A DNA stretch of 64,000 nt from Cotesia glomerata (GCF_020080835.1 NC_058162.1:15410122-15474121), one strand, 5' to 3'. Shown: positions 33,870-45,595, numbered from the stretch's first letter. Notes: generated from the letters alone by a model not told the origin. Numbers and translations: made by a program.

Positions 33870-36658
33870 TTTCTCGGCAGGTATCTCGGCTTTTTCAGGT
33901 CAGGTTTTTCGCGGTCATGTTTCTCACGGTCCGGTTCGCGGTCAAGTCCACGGGCAGGTTCGCGGTCAAGTCCACGGTGAAATGGTTTCAAATCCTTAAT
34001 ATGCACGGTGAAGGTTTTCCCCTCCTTGGAAACCTCGTATACTGAAGGTCCGACGATTTTGGTAACGGTGAAGTCTGTAGTGAATTTCTCGGCAAGCTTG
34101 GCCGAAAAGTTATTGATTGCGGAGGACAAGTGGTGTTCTCTTTTGCAGACCAGTTCTCCAAGAACTGGTTGCCAAGAACCTCGCTTCCGGTTGTAGTATT
34201 TGGCTTGCTTCCCGTAAGCCTATGCCAGGTTCACCTTGACTAACTCCATTGTCTCTTCCAGGGTCTTGGCTGCCTGATGCGGGTCGTATACGTTGCCTTT
34301 TCCTCTTTCGACTTGAGTTCTCACCGACAAAGGAGGCTGGATTTCGCGGCCGTAGTTTAGATACGCCGGGGAAAATTCCGTGGCATCATGTTTCGCGGTG
34401 TTGTAGGCAAATGTCAATTCTGGAACTTGCTTATCCCAGTTTCTCTGGTTTGTCCCAACAAATTGGGCGATCATTGTTCCGATTACGCGATTCGTTCTCT
34501 CAACTGGGTTACATTGGGGCGTATATGGGGGTGTTCGGACGTGCTTAACCCCGAATTGTTGCAGTAAGGAGGTAAACTCCTTACTCACAAAAGGGGTGCC
34601 GTTGTCGGTAATGACCGTCTCTACTCTCCCAAAACGCAACAGTATTCGTTCCTTAAAAGCTGTGGTAATCGCGGTGGCCGTTTGATGGCGTAATGGTTGG
34701 GCTTCGATCCACTTGGTAAATTTGTCCTGGAATACTACTAAGTAAACCATTCCCTGTGAAGATCGCGGCTTGGGCCCTATCACGTCCGCGGATACGACAG
34801 ACCATGGTCTCAACGCAGGGATTGTCCCCATTTGGGCTGACGGTGGTTGTTGCGAAGGCTTGTATGCCTGGCATATGACACATTGTCGGACATGCTCGGT
34901 GATATCAGCGCGCATTCTTGGCCAATAGTAACTCCGTGAGATCCTCGCGATAGTTTTTGCGATACCTCCGTGTCCACCGGTTGGCGCATCGTGGTTTTCG
35001 AGCAGCACCCTTCGTCTACCTGCATCCGGGATGCATAACTTCCAAACCTCCCCTCGGTCCGCGTAGTCAAGGCTGTGGTACGCGTGTCGGTATAGAAGAT
35101 CGTTTTTTATGCAGTATTCCGGATACTTCTGTGGGTCGTTTATGACGCCCCTTTTTACGCGTTCGTACCACGAGTCTCCCAAAACTAAGGCGTCTATCAC
35201 TAACTCGGTATCGTGGTCATCGGTTTCCCCATTCTCGGTATTTTCTGGTTGGCTACGAGACAAAGCGTCGGCTACTTTATTCCATTTTCCTTTCCTGTAT
35301 ACGACGTTAAAGTCGTATTGTTGTAAATACAAGTTCCATCTAGCTATGCGACCGCTCGGACTGTCGATCGATCGGAGCCATTTCAACGACTGGTGGTCCG
35401 TGATGACCGTGAATTCGTACCCTTCAAGATACGGCCTCATTTTCTGGATTGCCCAGACTACTGCGAGGCATTCCTTCTCTGTTACGCTGTAATTACGCTC
35501 GGCTTTATTTAGCCCTCGGCTCGCATAGGCGACGACTTTTTCGGTCCCATCGTGTTCCTGTGTTAGGACAGCGCCTATTCCGACATCACTTGCATCGGTC
35601 TGCAATACGAACCGCTTTGAGAAATCCGGAGGAACTAATACTGGATCTGATTTCAAATGGGTTTTCAAAGTGTCGAACGCGGTTTGTTCCGGGATTTCCC
35701 ATCTCCAGCGTTTCTTCTTCTGGAGAAGGGAAGACAACGGCTTTGTCAAGTCTGCGCAGTTGGGAATAAAACGTCGATACCAGGATATCATTCCCAAAAA
35801 CTGACGTAGTTCCTTGATGTTACGCGGTGGTGCAATCTCGGTAATTGCTCTGACTTTTTCTGGGTCCGTTCGGATCCCTTGTTCGTCAATGACATGCCCC
35901 AGATACACGGTACTTCGTTTCAAAAAGTGGGACTTATCGGAATTCAGTTTCAGGTTCGCGGCGCGAAGGCGTGTCATGACCTTTTCCAGGATTTTCATGT
36001 GTTCGGCAAGAGTTTCGCTGACGATGATAATGTCATCTAAGTATACGACCACGTGGGTCTCGAGATCGGCGCCTAGGACTTCGTACATTACGCGCTGGAA
36101 CGTCGCAGGCGCGGAATGCAGCCCAAACGGCATTACACGGAACTGGAATAGGCCACGTCCGGGTATCGTGAAAGCAGTGATCGGTTTGCTTTCTTTCTCT
36201 AGTGGTATCTGCCAGTAGCCGCTCTTTAGGTCAATGGTGCTGATGAGCTTGGCTTTCCTCAACTTATCCAGAGACGCATTCACGTGTGGTATTGGAAATG
36301 CATCTTTCTCGGTCACGTCGTTAATTTTTCGAAAATCGACGCAGAAACGGTATTTACGGTCCTTCTTTCGGACAAGCACGACCGGCGAATTCCATGGACT
36401 GTTTGATGGCTCGATAATTCCGTCTTTCAACATTTTGTCCACTTCTTCGTTCATTATTTGCTGCATTTTCGGGTTCTTCAGAAAGTAACGCGTCTTTATC
36501 GGTTCCGTCCCAGGTTTTAGTTTGATTTTATGGGTCGCACAATGGGTCGGGCCTATTATTTCGTCATCCCGCTTGAGCCAGGTCTTTATTTCTCGGCGAG
36601 CCGTCTCCAAGTCGTACTCGATGTCCAACACGTTGAAGGATTCGGCCCTGCGTAACAA
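33824..36658 (-). pseudogene. pol: Gypsy-type pol: reverse transcriptase, RNase H, integrase
   Basis: Open from 36658 to a TAG at 34220-34222, then open in the same frame to 33824. In order: RT with VDFRKINDVT, MPFGLHSAPATFQ and catalytic YLDD; RNase H with LQTDASDVGIGAVL and TEKECLAVVWAI; integrase zinc finger H-H-C-C (GHGG, CVIC); and integrase core with ADVIGP, ITDNGTPF and NPVERTNR (D, D, E all present). After the TAG comes a C-terminal integrase tail with VYEVSKEGKTFTVHIKDLKPFH. The protein copies element RNA and integrates the DNA. The ORF starts just ahead of RT, so protease and gag are gone. The single internal stop suggests recent decay. Confidence 0.9.
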
Positions 36659-36722
36659 CTGATAGCCTAATCTCGTCAGGTTATCTACTCGAAAAGAAGT
36701 CGTTCAACCGGATGAAGGATGA

Positions 36723-37248
36723 TGACCCAGATTTTACTTTTTGTATTTGAGTATTTTAGTTTATTTTTAGTTAATTACTTAAAAATTAATAGAAACAATT
36801 ATTGTTATTAGTGCGGCGATTATTATTTAATTATTGTATTTATTTAGTTAATAATTTTATATTATTGTTACCGAAGGTATGATTAAATTAAGAAATTAAG
36901 CATGTGAGAAATTATTACGAAGCCGAGCGAATTAATTGTAGAAGAAATTAAAAGACTGGGCAATTTATTCTAAGTTCCGAACAAGATTTAGTATGGGAAA
37001 GTGATGAATGGATATAAAATGAAAGAAATGACGATTATTATTTTGTAAGAAATAATTTAGGTAAGCGAAGATTTTATAAGTCCCGAGGACAATTTAGTAT
37101 GGAAAAATCAACGAATGGATAGAAAATGAAGGAAATTGCGATTAAAATAAAGTGTTTTGTTTATTATTGAGTTATTGATAATATAATCCCCGTTTATGAC
37201 CCTGGACTCCGGCGAGCAAATTTCGAGCCGGGGACAAATAATTTTTTT
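36723..37248 (-). repeat. 5' LTR (3' third only)
   Basis: Direct repeat of 31688-32213. The remaining two thirds expected to the right are absent; instead 37 unrelated bases lead to the ORF1 junction. Confidence 0.85.
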
Positions 37249-38477
37249 TTATTTATTATAATTTTTGAAAAACGTGGACGTTACAAAGTCAACATCCACA
37301 AAGAGATCAAGACGAAGACAACCGGCGTAGTCAACGCCCTTCAAAGGTTCAGAACACTTGATGACGGATGGCAGGCACAACAACGGCAAACTCCCAATGT
37401 CACACCGAAGAAGAGCAGACAACCTGCCGCAGACACCGTCGAAGAGATGGACACCGGTGCCGAAGGCGATGGTGAATCTGTAACAGAAGACAGAAGCGAC
37501 ACTGGTGTCAGGAAGAGGAATGACCGTAACTCTCCTGACCCAACGGTCAACCAAGTAATGAAGAAAAAGGACACAAAACCAAGTTCTCCGAAAGAAGTGG
37601 CGGCACGGAGTGCCAAAAATAAGGAGGTCGACGCGTGGCAAAAAGTAGAATCGAAGAAGAGAAGGCCGGAGCAGGATCACCTCTCAAAGCAATTGCCGAA
37701 GAAGCCACGACCGGAACCTAAGCGGAAAAAATCGCGCAAATGGATCAGACCTGACGCGCTGATAATCCGCCCTGCCGAAAAAGAGAAGTATTCTGAGATA
37801 TTGCGCCGCATAAAGCGTGATGTCCCAGCAGACCAGGATCGAAATACCGTCAAGAAGATCCGCAGGACGATGACCGGAGATATGCTGATCACGTTGTCAA
37901 GGAAAAGTGCTGACAAAGACCAAGCCTTGCAGAGGACCATCACAGGAATTCTTCAAGACGATGCTAAGGTAGTCTGTAAAGGTCCACAGCAGACCATTGA
38001 GATTCGAGACATCGACGAAGACACGACGAAGGAAGAGATCCAGGCCACCCTGAAAGAGGAAGTTGGAAAAGATCATGAGATACCTCTAGAAGGAATAAAA
38101 ATCCGTAAGGCTTTCAGAGGTACGCAGACGGCTGCAGTCACTTTACCTATGACCATCGCGCGAAAATTAGTGGAAGGAACCGGCAAGATCCATGTCGGGT
38201 GGGTTAACTGCCGATTCAAAGCGACGACAAGACCTATCCAATGCTTTAAATGCTGGCACTTTGGACATGTTGGGCCCCAATGTAAAAGCCAAGTAGACCG
38301 ATCTAAACTCTGCATCAAATGTGGACAAGAAGGGCACCGTATCGCAGACTGTAAAAATTCTGCCAAGTGTGCAATATGGGCTGACCAGCAAGGAGCAAAG
38401 GACGTGGCTCACCATGCTGGCACCTACAGATGCCCGGTATATCAGGAGGCGCTCCAGAAGTTGACGAACAAACAAGC

Positions 38478-41456
38478 ATGAGGATATTGCAGCTCAATCT
38501 CAACCATTGTGAAGCAGCGCATGACCTGCTCATGCAATCCGTGCGAGAACTAGAGATGGACTTGGTACTGATAGCAGAGCCATATAAACACCTGAGTACC
38601 CAACCCTGGGAATCTGACAGCACATCCAAAGCTGTCATCTGGTCATGTGGCAAGCTTTCTTTCCAAAATGCAGTCGACAACAGCAATGCCGGCTTTGTAG
38701 CAGTATCAGTAGAAGGCATCCGCTTCTATAGCTGCTACGCACCACCTAGCCTCTCCATTGTTGACTTCACTGATTTCCTGGATCAACTAACCGAAGATGC
38801 GAAGCAATACCATCCAGTAGCGATAGCCGGAGACTTCAACTCCTGGGCAGTTGACTGGGGCAGCAAACATACAAACGCACGAGGGAAAGCACTACTGGAG
38901 GCCTTTACTACACTAGATGTGGTTTTGCTCAACAGTGGTGATACGCCGACCTACACCAAAGGTGACGCAAGCTCAATTGTAGACCTCACTTTTGTCAGTA
39001 ATAGCCTTGCCAGAGGCGACTGCAACTGGAAAGTTTTGGACATCTACACTGCCAGCGACCATCATGCGATATTCTGGGAAATATCAAGCGACCAGAACCC
39101 CAAGAGACCAGTCAAGCAGTCTAACATCGTTGGTTGGAAGGTAAAATCTTTTGACCCAGAAGCATTACTAATAGCCCTCGATGGTGATCCGATCAACATT
39201 GGATGTGCAGAAGAACATACTAAGGACCTGATGAGGAGAGTAACACATGCTTGTGATGCCAGTATGCCTCGTAAACGTGGCATAAATTCGAGACCTTCGG
39301 TGCATTGGTGGAACGACCACATCAGCGTCCTCCGTAAAGAGTGTCATAAGAGAAGAAGAATCTCTCAGCGCGGCTATCAACGGCCCAACTCAGTGGAGCT
39401 GATCGCAGAGTACAAAAAAGCGCGTCGTGAACTGAATAAAGCCATCAAAAAGAGCAAAAGAAGATGCTGGAAAGAGCTTATATACGAGGTGGATAAAGTC
39501 GTGTGGGGTAGGCCTTATAAGGTGGTTATGACCTACCTGAAAAAACAACAAATGCCATCACCTACGTGTCCTCAACTTCTTCAGAAAATCGTCACTGCAC
39601 TGTTTCCACAGCAACGCAACTACGATTACCAGTTGGCGCCAAGCAAATTGGACGACATCCCACCTATCACTGAAGAAGAACTGCTGGAGGCTTGTAACCG
39701 TGTAGGGAATAATAAAGCGCCGGGATTGGACGGAATCCCTAATTTAGCCTTGAAAACCTTCATAAAGGCAGCTCCAACATTATTCCTAGACGCTTATAAT
39801 GCATGCCTCAAGGAGGGGACTTTTCCTCGTAAGTGGAAACAGCAACGATTGGTACTGTTACCTAAAGGGAAGAAACCACCAGAAGAACCGTCATCTTACC
39901 GACCACTTTGAATGCTAGATACGGCGGGTAAGATACTTGAGCGCATAATTCATCAACGAATAGATACAGTAGTCGACCCACTCCTGGCAGACAACCAGTA
40001 TGGATTCCGGAAAGGACGATCAACCCTGGACGCGATCAATCTGGTTGTTAGCACGGCTAAAGAAGCGATCGCAGGAACCAGATGGAAGGGTGGCACAAAG
40101 AAGTATTGCCTGGTGACAGCATTAGACATTAAAAACGCCTTCAATTCCGCCAACTGGAACTGCATCATGCAAGTTCTTCGAGAGAAAAACGTTCCAGAAT
40201 ACCTGTGTAGAATAGTGGCCAGCTATTTCACCGATAGAGTTCTTAAATACGACACGAAGAATGGTCTAAAAGAGTACGATATTACCGGAGGTGTATTCCA
40301 GGGCTCTGTACTTGGTTCACTACTGTGGAATATCATGTACGATGGCCTATTGAGATTGAAATTGCCAAGAAGTGTAAAACTCGTAGCATATGCAGACGAC
40401 GTAGCCGTAGTAATTGTCGCTAAACACCTTGACGAAATTAACAACATGTTCGACATCACCTTCGAGCGAGTCCATCGGTGGATGAATACGGTAAACCTGC
40501 ATCTGGCTACACACAAAACTGAGGCAGTGCTTATATCCAGCAGAAAAGTGTTAGAGACCATCAAGCCGAAAGTCGGCGAACAAGAAATCACATCACAACC
40601 TTACATCCGATATTTGGGAGTGATACTTGATGCCCGTCTCAACTTTAAACAGCAAGTGGAACATGTCAGTGCCAAAGCGTCAGTAGTAAGAGCTAGTCTC
40701 GCACGATTGATACCGAACGTCGGAGGCCCAAAGCAGAGCAGGAGGCTACTATTGTCATCAGTAGTCACATCGGTGCTCACCTACGGAATATACATTTGGG
40801 CTGACCCACTGGAGGTGCAAGATTCATGGAGAAAAGCTGGACCAATATATCGTATGAGTGCCCTACGAGTTGCAAGCGCCTTTCGAACAATATCAGAGGA
40901 AGCAGTGTGTGTCATTTCCGGAACTTTGCCGCTCAGAGTCCTAGCTGAGGAAAGACGGAACCTTTACCAACGAAAGAGGACAACCGCACAAAGTGCCGAG
41001 GAACTCAGAGCTGAAGAACGGCAGAACAGCATCGCACGATGGCAATTGCAGTGGGACGCCGCGACAACAGGGAGATGGACACACCGTTTTATACCGAAGA
41101 TCGACGTTTGGCTAAACCGAAGTCATGGCAAGGTCAATTACTATCTGACGCAGTTGTTGTCAGGACATGGATGTTTTCGGACGTATCTTCACCGCTTCAA
41201 GCATGATGATTCACCGGAGTGCCCGTCCTGCCCAGGAATCAATGAAGACGCGGAGCACGTTTTCTTTGAGTGCCCACGATTTTACCCACAGCGAGATGAG
41301 CTGGAGATGATCCTAAAGAAGAAAATCCAACCAGAGACAATAGTAGAAGCAATGTTGTCATCAAGAGCCTCCTGGCACGCCATCAGCACATTTGCAACAG
41401 AAGTTCTTATAGACTTGCGTTCCATCGAAAGAAGAAGAGCAAATGACAACAACTAG
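38478..41456 (+). pseudogene. Retrotransposon C ORF2 (endonuclease-reverse transcriptase), one nonsense codon
   Basis: 992 sense codons interrupted only by TGA at 39909-39911, where the other copies read TGC. The endonuclease has LNLNHCEAAHDLL at its start, AGDFNSWAVDWGS and TASDHHAI. RT has APGLDGIPN, QYGFRKGRSTLDA, ALDIKNAFNS, YADD (about 40395) and the C-terminal CPSC...H...C zinc motif. GVPQGSVLGP reads GVFQGSVLGS, so two conserved prolines are changed. The translation start lies in the ATGA overlap with ORF1. It is the closest to intact of the family here. Confidence 0.92.
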
Positions 41457-41693
41457 AAGAAAGGTAAAATAACACCTTAGCTACCAGAAGAAAGAGCAGT
41501 AGCTAGATCCTCCCCTCACGAAGTAATGCCTAACGGCGGTTTCCATGAGGGATTAGGGGAAAGAGGAAAAGGGGTTTAGGGTTTAGTGGGTAGGGGCGCT
41601 AGCGTCGAGTTTTAGTATGACACTGCGTCGAGTCGCCACATATCCGGGCCAAACAACTATGCCTAGAATCCGTAAAAAGGATTCCCCCCCCCC

Positions 41694-41711
<18 letters not shown>

Positions 41712-41726
<15 letters not shown>

Positions 41727-41749
41727 CATACACACACACATACATACAT
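41712..41749. repeat. (CA)n/(CATA)n microsatellite between C and F2
   Basis: CA and CATA repeats after the A-tail of C. F2 follows directly. Confidence 0.92.
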
Positions 41750-42495
41750 TGCCGGGAAATTGATACCGTCGAGACTTGGCTCGATAAACACCACCTGAAA
41801 CTCGTCAAGCACAAAACCGAGATAGTCGTTCTGACTCGTCAAAAATGGTTCCCAAAACCATTCGCTGTGAATGATGTCAAAAACATCAACGTCTGGCTTT
41901 CTCGAAAGCACGGGGACACGGACTTCTTCCTGACCCAGCTATTGACGGGACATGGGCAGTTCAATGCCTATCTTTTCAAGATGGGTTTGCACAGCACACC
42001 AACGTGCAAATACTGCCCAGACGAAATTGACAACGCCGAGCACACGTTTTTTGAGTGTGATCGGTGGAAGGACGACAGAATCAGCACCGAAGAAACAATA
42101 GGCACAACGTTCTCCCCTGAGAGCTTGGTAACCTGCATGATCACAAAAGAAGAAAACTGGTCAGCTGTCGCAGCCTACGCGCAGCGCCTTTTAAACAAAA
42201 AAAATCGCAGAAAGGGATTAGAAACCAGTAGTTACAAGAAGTAGGTGTCCTGAGACACAACATGGACTGGATCGAAGTAATGCTAACGCGGTCCCGATCC
42301 AGTCTTCCCTATAACATCTATGCGGAAAGGAGAGAGGAGGATGTTTAGTCGGTATTGTTGCAAAATAATATTGACTTCTGAGTCCGACATACCCAGGCAC
42401 CAACACCTAGTCCTGACACTAACACTAAGTCCTGGCATACGTAAATGTATTTTACCTCCTCTATAAAAAATAAAAAAAAAATAAAAAAAAAACAC
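41750..42495 (+). mobile_element. F2: truncated second family of R1-clade element, copy 1
   Basis: Follows the microsatellite and ends with an A-rich tail before CACACATACATACAG and the H right arm. An early segment corresponds to the RT region after YADD (DTVETWLDKHHLKL, VKHKTEIVVLTRQK). It jumps straight to the C-terminal region (NINVWLSRKHG), so about 200 codons are deleted compared with A-E. The same junction is found in copy 2 (46871-47422). Confidence 0.85.
41867..42244 (+). pseudogene. F2 ORF2 C-terminal remnant
   Basis: 125 codons with DFFLTQLLTGHGQF, matching YYLTQMLSGHGCF of elements A-C, and a CKYCPD...H...C zinc motif. It has no endonuclease or RT active site. It is a remnant of a larger ORF2, and its own ATG is probably not a real start. 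Confidence 0.8.
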
Positions 42496-42497
42496 AC

Positions 42498-42660
42498 ATA
42501 CATACAGACATAGTGACACTCTCGCGGGGATAGTCAAGGAAGCTTCATGTGACCTTCAAACGTCGAGATCTGATGAAAACTCGATTTTTGCAAAACGGGG
42601 TAAAACCAATAACTTCTCGATTTTTGAAAATCTTTGATTTTCTTAGCGGGAAGTTAAAAA
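42498..42660 (+). repeat. H repeat copy 2, right arm
   Basis: From acatacagacatagtgacac to ttagcgggaagttaaaaa, with the terminal hairpin. It closes the H copy opened at 22241, so everything between lies in one former microsatellite. Confidence 0.85.
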
Positions 42661-42990
42661 TTTTTTTTATCTAGATAATTTAGATTTTTTATGATTTATT
42701 GCTATTTTTTTGGGTTTTTTGCTGTTTTTTCAAATTTTGACGGCTCAACGGGCTGATTAACGTTCAGATTCAGATTCACTGAATTGGAATACATAAGAAT
42801 CATTCTTGATCCGGGACCACAAAAATTTTTTCATCGCTGTGACGGCAGTTTTTCGCAATTTTTGCCTTTTTTTCGGGTTTTTTGCATTTTTCTTAAAATT
42901 TTGAGGGTGTACGGGCAAAACTGACTTTAGATTTGGATTCAGCGGGTCGAAATACATGTCCGTAAATGAGTCCGATCCAATGTACAAACA
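42661..42990. repeat. Diverged tandem pair of a dispersed repeat
   Basis: Two related stretches (about 42709-42795 and 42874-42955) share a T-rich lead gggttttttgc, an aaattttgagg-type phrase, a gattcag phrase and gaatac/gaaatac. Weaker relatives occur near 22130-22220 and 44690-44770. No coding content. Confidence 0.5.
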
Positions 42991-43960
42991 CCTTTTTTAA
43001 AAATGTTAATTAACAATTGAATAATTTTTTGAAGAATAGTGATACAACTTTTATTACCGCGGAATCATATTGTTTGAAGTGTCTAGATGACACCAGAATT
43101 TTTTCAAATTTTTTAATCAACAGTTAATTGCTTAAAAAAATTGTTTAAAAACTACGCTCACTACGATGGCGGCACGCGCATGCCGAAACTGCCGCTAAGA
43201 AGCCGATTTTCAACGTTAAATTAAAATTATAAATATTAGAGCTACAATTCCGGGATCCGAAAACTTTTTGACTGAAATTTCCTGCTCTTTTAGAAACTTT
43301 TTCAATATTTGAGCTATCACATATACTTTCTGAGATTTTGCCAAAAAGCTGGATGACTAATTTTTGTAACGGTCTTTTGTTAATAACAATTGTAATTTTC
43401 TTTTCAAGAAAAAATCCAAAAAAGGTCTTTTTCTAGACACCATTTCGGATCGCTTAAGCCATCAATCATATTTTTAGGAGATGGAGAACTATTTTTCGCA
43501 GGAAATCAACTTCTCGACTAGACTATTAACCACAAGACAATTCAACCGATGTCAGTTTAACCGCAGTTTTTGTGATGAATCGAACACTAAATACTTGATA
43601 ATTTACTCTTTAAAATATGAATTTTTGTGGTTAAAACAGGATGCTGTAGTTAATGCGAAAATACGAAAATGTCATCATCAATATGAACATTTGGCTTCTC
43701 CAAAAAGCTTACCGCTTTATCGACCTCTAGCAGTTCGATATCGATAAAGATGAATACGCGAGATTTTCAACCATGTTCTTGTTCATTGGCTGCAATAAAA
43801 ATTAAAAAAAAAATAATAATAATAATACTGTGTTGTGCTCTTTTATCATGGATTTTATGTGTGTTTATTTGACAGTAGACCAACACATAAGCTTGTTACC
43901 GTGTTGGGCCCTTTTATCATGGATTTTTTATTTAATATATCAGTAAAACTGCAATTAAAC
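42991..43960. other. Spacer, no supported gene
   Basis: An 88-codon open frame at 43481-43747 has no recognisable domain, and I do not support it as a gene. The stretch ends with repeats of gttgtgctcttttatcatgg (about 43832 and 43903). Confidence 0.4.
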
Positions 43961-43964
43961 TTGT

Positions 43965-44080
43965 CATCGGTTAAATTGTCTTGCGGTTAAAATGTTCTTC
44001 GGTTGAACTGTCCTTTGGTTCAATTGTCGTTCGGTTGAAAAGTCGTCGGTTGTAATTTCGCGGTTAAACTAATAGATTCG
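43965..44080. repeat. Degenerate minisatellite, about 16-18 bp period
   Basis: Seven or so variants of tcggttgaactgtc / gcggttaaaatgtt follow each other, with drifting spacing. Confidence 0.6.
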
Positions 44081-44439
44081 GACAAACTAAACGACTGACT
44101 GATTACAAGTGGCCGCTCCTCCTGGAGGTCCCAGGTTTATGTAACCTCGGTCGCGGATGCCGCCAAACACCTGTATCACTGCGCAGAACTTGTATTATTC
44201 CGCGGTTGAACTCAGATTATTCCGCCCTTAGGAACTAGGTGGTTATTGTCAAGTTCCCTAGTCAGCAGAAAATGGTATCAAGGCGCCGAAAACGGTTCCC
44301 TGTGCTAGAGTACCTGTTCGCTCGGTTCCCATGAGAAAGCGTCTCCTCAGCAACACGTGCAAGCAGCGATTCTCGGTAACCAGAGTCAGGCTAGAAATAC
44401 AACGGAAATTCGGTGTCTAATTCAGGTGGGCAAGTTGGC
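44081..44439. other. Mixed-composition spacer
   Basis: GC-richer than its surroundings, but no open frame or known motif is supported. It may belong to the SINE-like unit beside it. Confidence 0.35.
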
Positions 44440-44642
44440 CCATCGATTTATAAAAAATATATATAGAATATCATAATATTGACGGGAGGGTAGGCCCACC
44501 CGTCACAATGTATTTTATACCAATTTTCCGTGATTTAAAGTCGAATTATCGTTGAAAAACAATTTGCGATGTTGGGAATTCGAACCTGGGTCCTCCTGCA
44601 TGTCAGTCCTGGAGCGTAACATTCAGCTACTAGAAGCACCTG
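44440..44642 (-). repeat. tRNA-derived SINE or tRNA pseudogene
   Basis: The minus strand has an A-box-like tagctgaatgttacg (44629-44615) and a B-box ggttcgaattccc (44586-44574), correctly spaced for an internal RNA polymerase III promoter. The anticodon stem does not fold cleanly, so it is not an ordinary tRNA gene. Downstream on the minus strand lies a hairpin, gacgggtgggcctaccctcccgtc region (44504-44481), which could be the SINE body. Confidence 0.55.
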
Positions 44643-45160
44643 ACTGAGTTACTTTTCAGATAATAGTGTAGGCGCTGTATTCTCTTTTCGTAAAATTTTG
44701 AGGTTGGTGTACAAAATATGATTGCTTTATGTCTTTTGACCCGCTGAAACCGAATATCGCAATCATTTTTGCGAAATCCCGGATCATCTATTGTTTATAG
44801 CCATTTGTTTTAACAATTATTTGAAAAATAATTTTTTTTGAGATCGTATATTTTTTTAAATATTTTAGGCAATTTTAAGATAAAAATTATTTTTATAAAA
44901 CTAGCTGTAAGTTGATAGTTTCTGAGTTATAAATTTTTGAAAATTGAAAATTCTTGATCTTCAACAATTTTGATGATAAATTACAAATAAATAAATTACT
45001 TAACACCAGGTTTCATGCACGTGATTGTAAAGAAGAATACTCAAAGTTTCTATTGAAACAATAACATCCGGTTATAATTTGTATTAAATGAAAAAAACGT
45101 TATCAAAGTTAGTGCATTTGTAAGAGCTATTTATTAGAATATGAAGTATGAAAAGTCGTA
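44643..45160. other. AT-rich spacer
   Basis: No supported features. Confidence 0.4.
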
Positions 45161-45595
45161 CCTAAGTAGATCTGCTCTAATCAGAGCAGATCTAATTAGA
45201 TCTATCCATATCACCTTTATGATTACATATATTCATCAAGCTTGAACTAACTTGATCTGATCATATCTAAACTTTTTTTTCCGCGTGATAATCAGATTAA
45301 ATTAGATCTGCATAGATCAAGTCGGATCTACTTATATCTACTTTTGAATTTCATTTTGATCAAACTTGATCTGGATTGATCTTATTTGATGAGAGTGGAT
45401 CTAGTTTTATCAGAACAGATCTACTCATATCTACTTTACAATTTCATTTTGATCAAACTTGATCTGGTTTGATCTAAGCAGATCAAATTAGATCTGTCCA
45501 TATCTACTTAGATCTAAATTTAGATCAAATATCTCATCTGCTCAGATCAAATTTGATCAGAGCAGATCTTAACTTTTTTTCCCGGGTGTACATAC
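45161..45595. repeat. AGATCT-rich palindromic repeat
   Basis: Over 20 variants of agatct and gatcaa/ttgatc occur in about 400 bp, including a perfect inverted pair agatctgctct/agagcagatct separated by 4 bases (45167-45192). It ends with ttttttcccgggtg, and a related ttttttttccgcgtg lies at about 45273. It looks like a MITE-type element or an expanded palindromic satellite. Confidence 0.65.

Larger units (their letters stand above)
30309..37285 (-). mobile_element. Gypsy-type LTR retrotransposon, internally deleted and rearranged
   Basis: Inserted in ORF1 of copy C with a short direct repeat aagt (or aaagt) at 30305-30308 and 37286-37289. The main element reads on the minus strand: partial 5' LTR at 36723-37248, pol at 36658-33824, polypurine tract and a full 3' LTR at 33296-31688. 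A further 1.37 kb of LTR sequence lies in the opposite orientation at 30309-31675. gag, protease and a recognisable primer-binding site are missing between the 5' LTR and RT. Bases 37249-37285 match nothing else here. Confidence 0.82.
30158..38481 (+). pseudogene. Retrotransposon C ORF1 (gag-like), split by LTR element
   Basis: The ATG at 30158 (MSKNMETNKS) reads to the insertion at 30308. Coding resumes after 37289 in the same protein context and is open to 38481. The distal part has the RNA-binding region and zinc knuckles CFKCWHFGHVGPQC and CIKCGQEGHRIADC, then CAIW where the other copies have CALC, so one Cys of the third knuckle is lost. The stop codon overlaps the ORF2 ATG (ATGA at 38478-38481). 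Confidence 0.88.
29616..41711 (+). mobile_element. R1-clade non-LTR retrotransposon, copy C (split by an LTR element)
   Basis: The 5' end (tcggggcagaagagatactg) follows (CA)n, and the 3' end (ggattcccccccccccttaa plus A-run) precedes (CA)n and CATA repeats. Element sequence is 29616-30308 and 37286-41711; the middle is the Gypsy-type insertion. Apart from that insertion its ORF2 has only one nonsense codon, making C the best preserved copy in the window. Confidence 0.9.

Noticed and set aside
30309..37285. Gypsy-type element considered as an errantivirus-like element with an envelope gene
   Set aside because: No signal peptide, membrane segment or envelope-like frame follows integrase.
43481..43747. 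88-codon open frame
   Set aside because: No domain, no splice context and no repeat family; length is within chance for this region.
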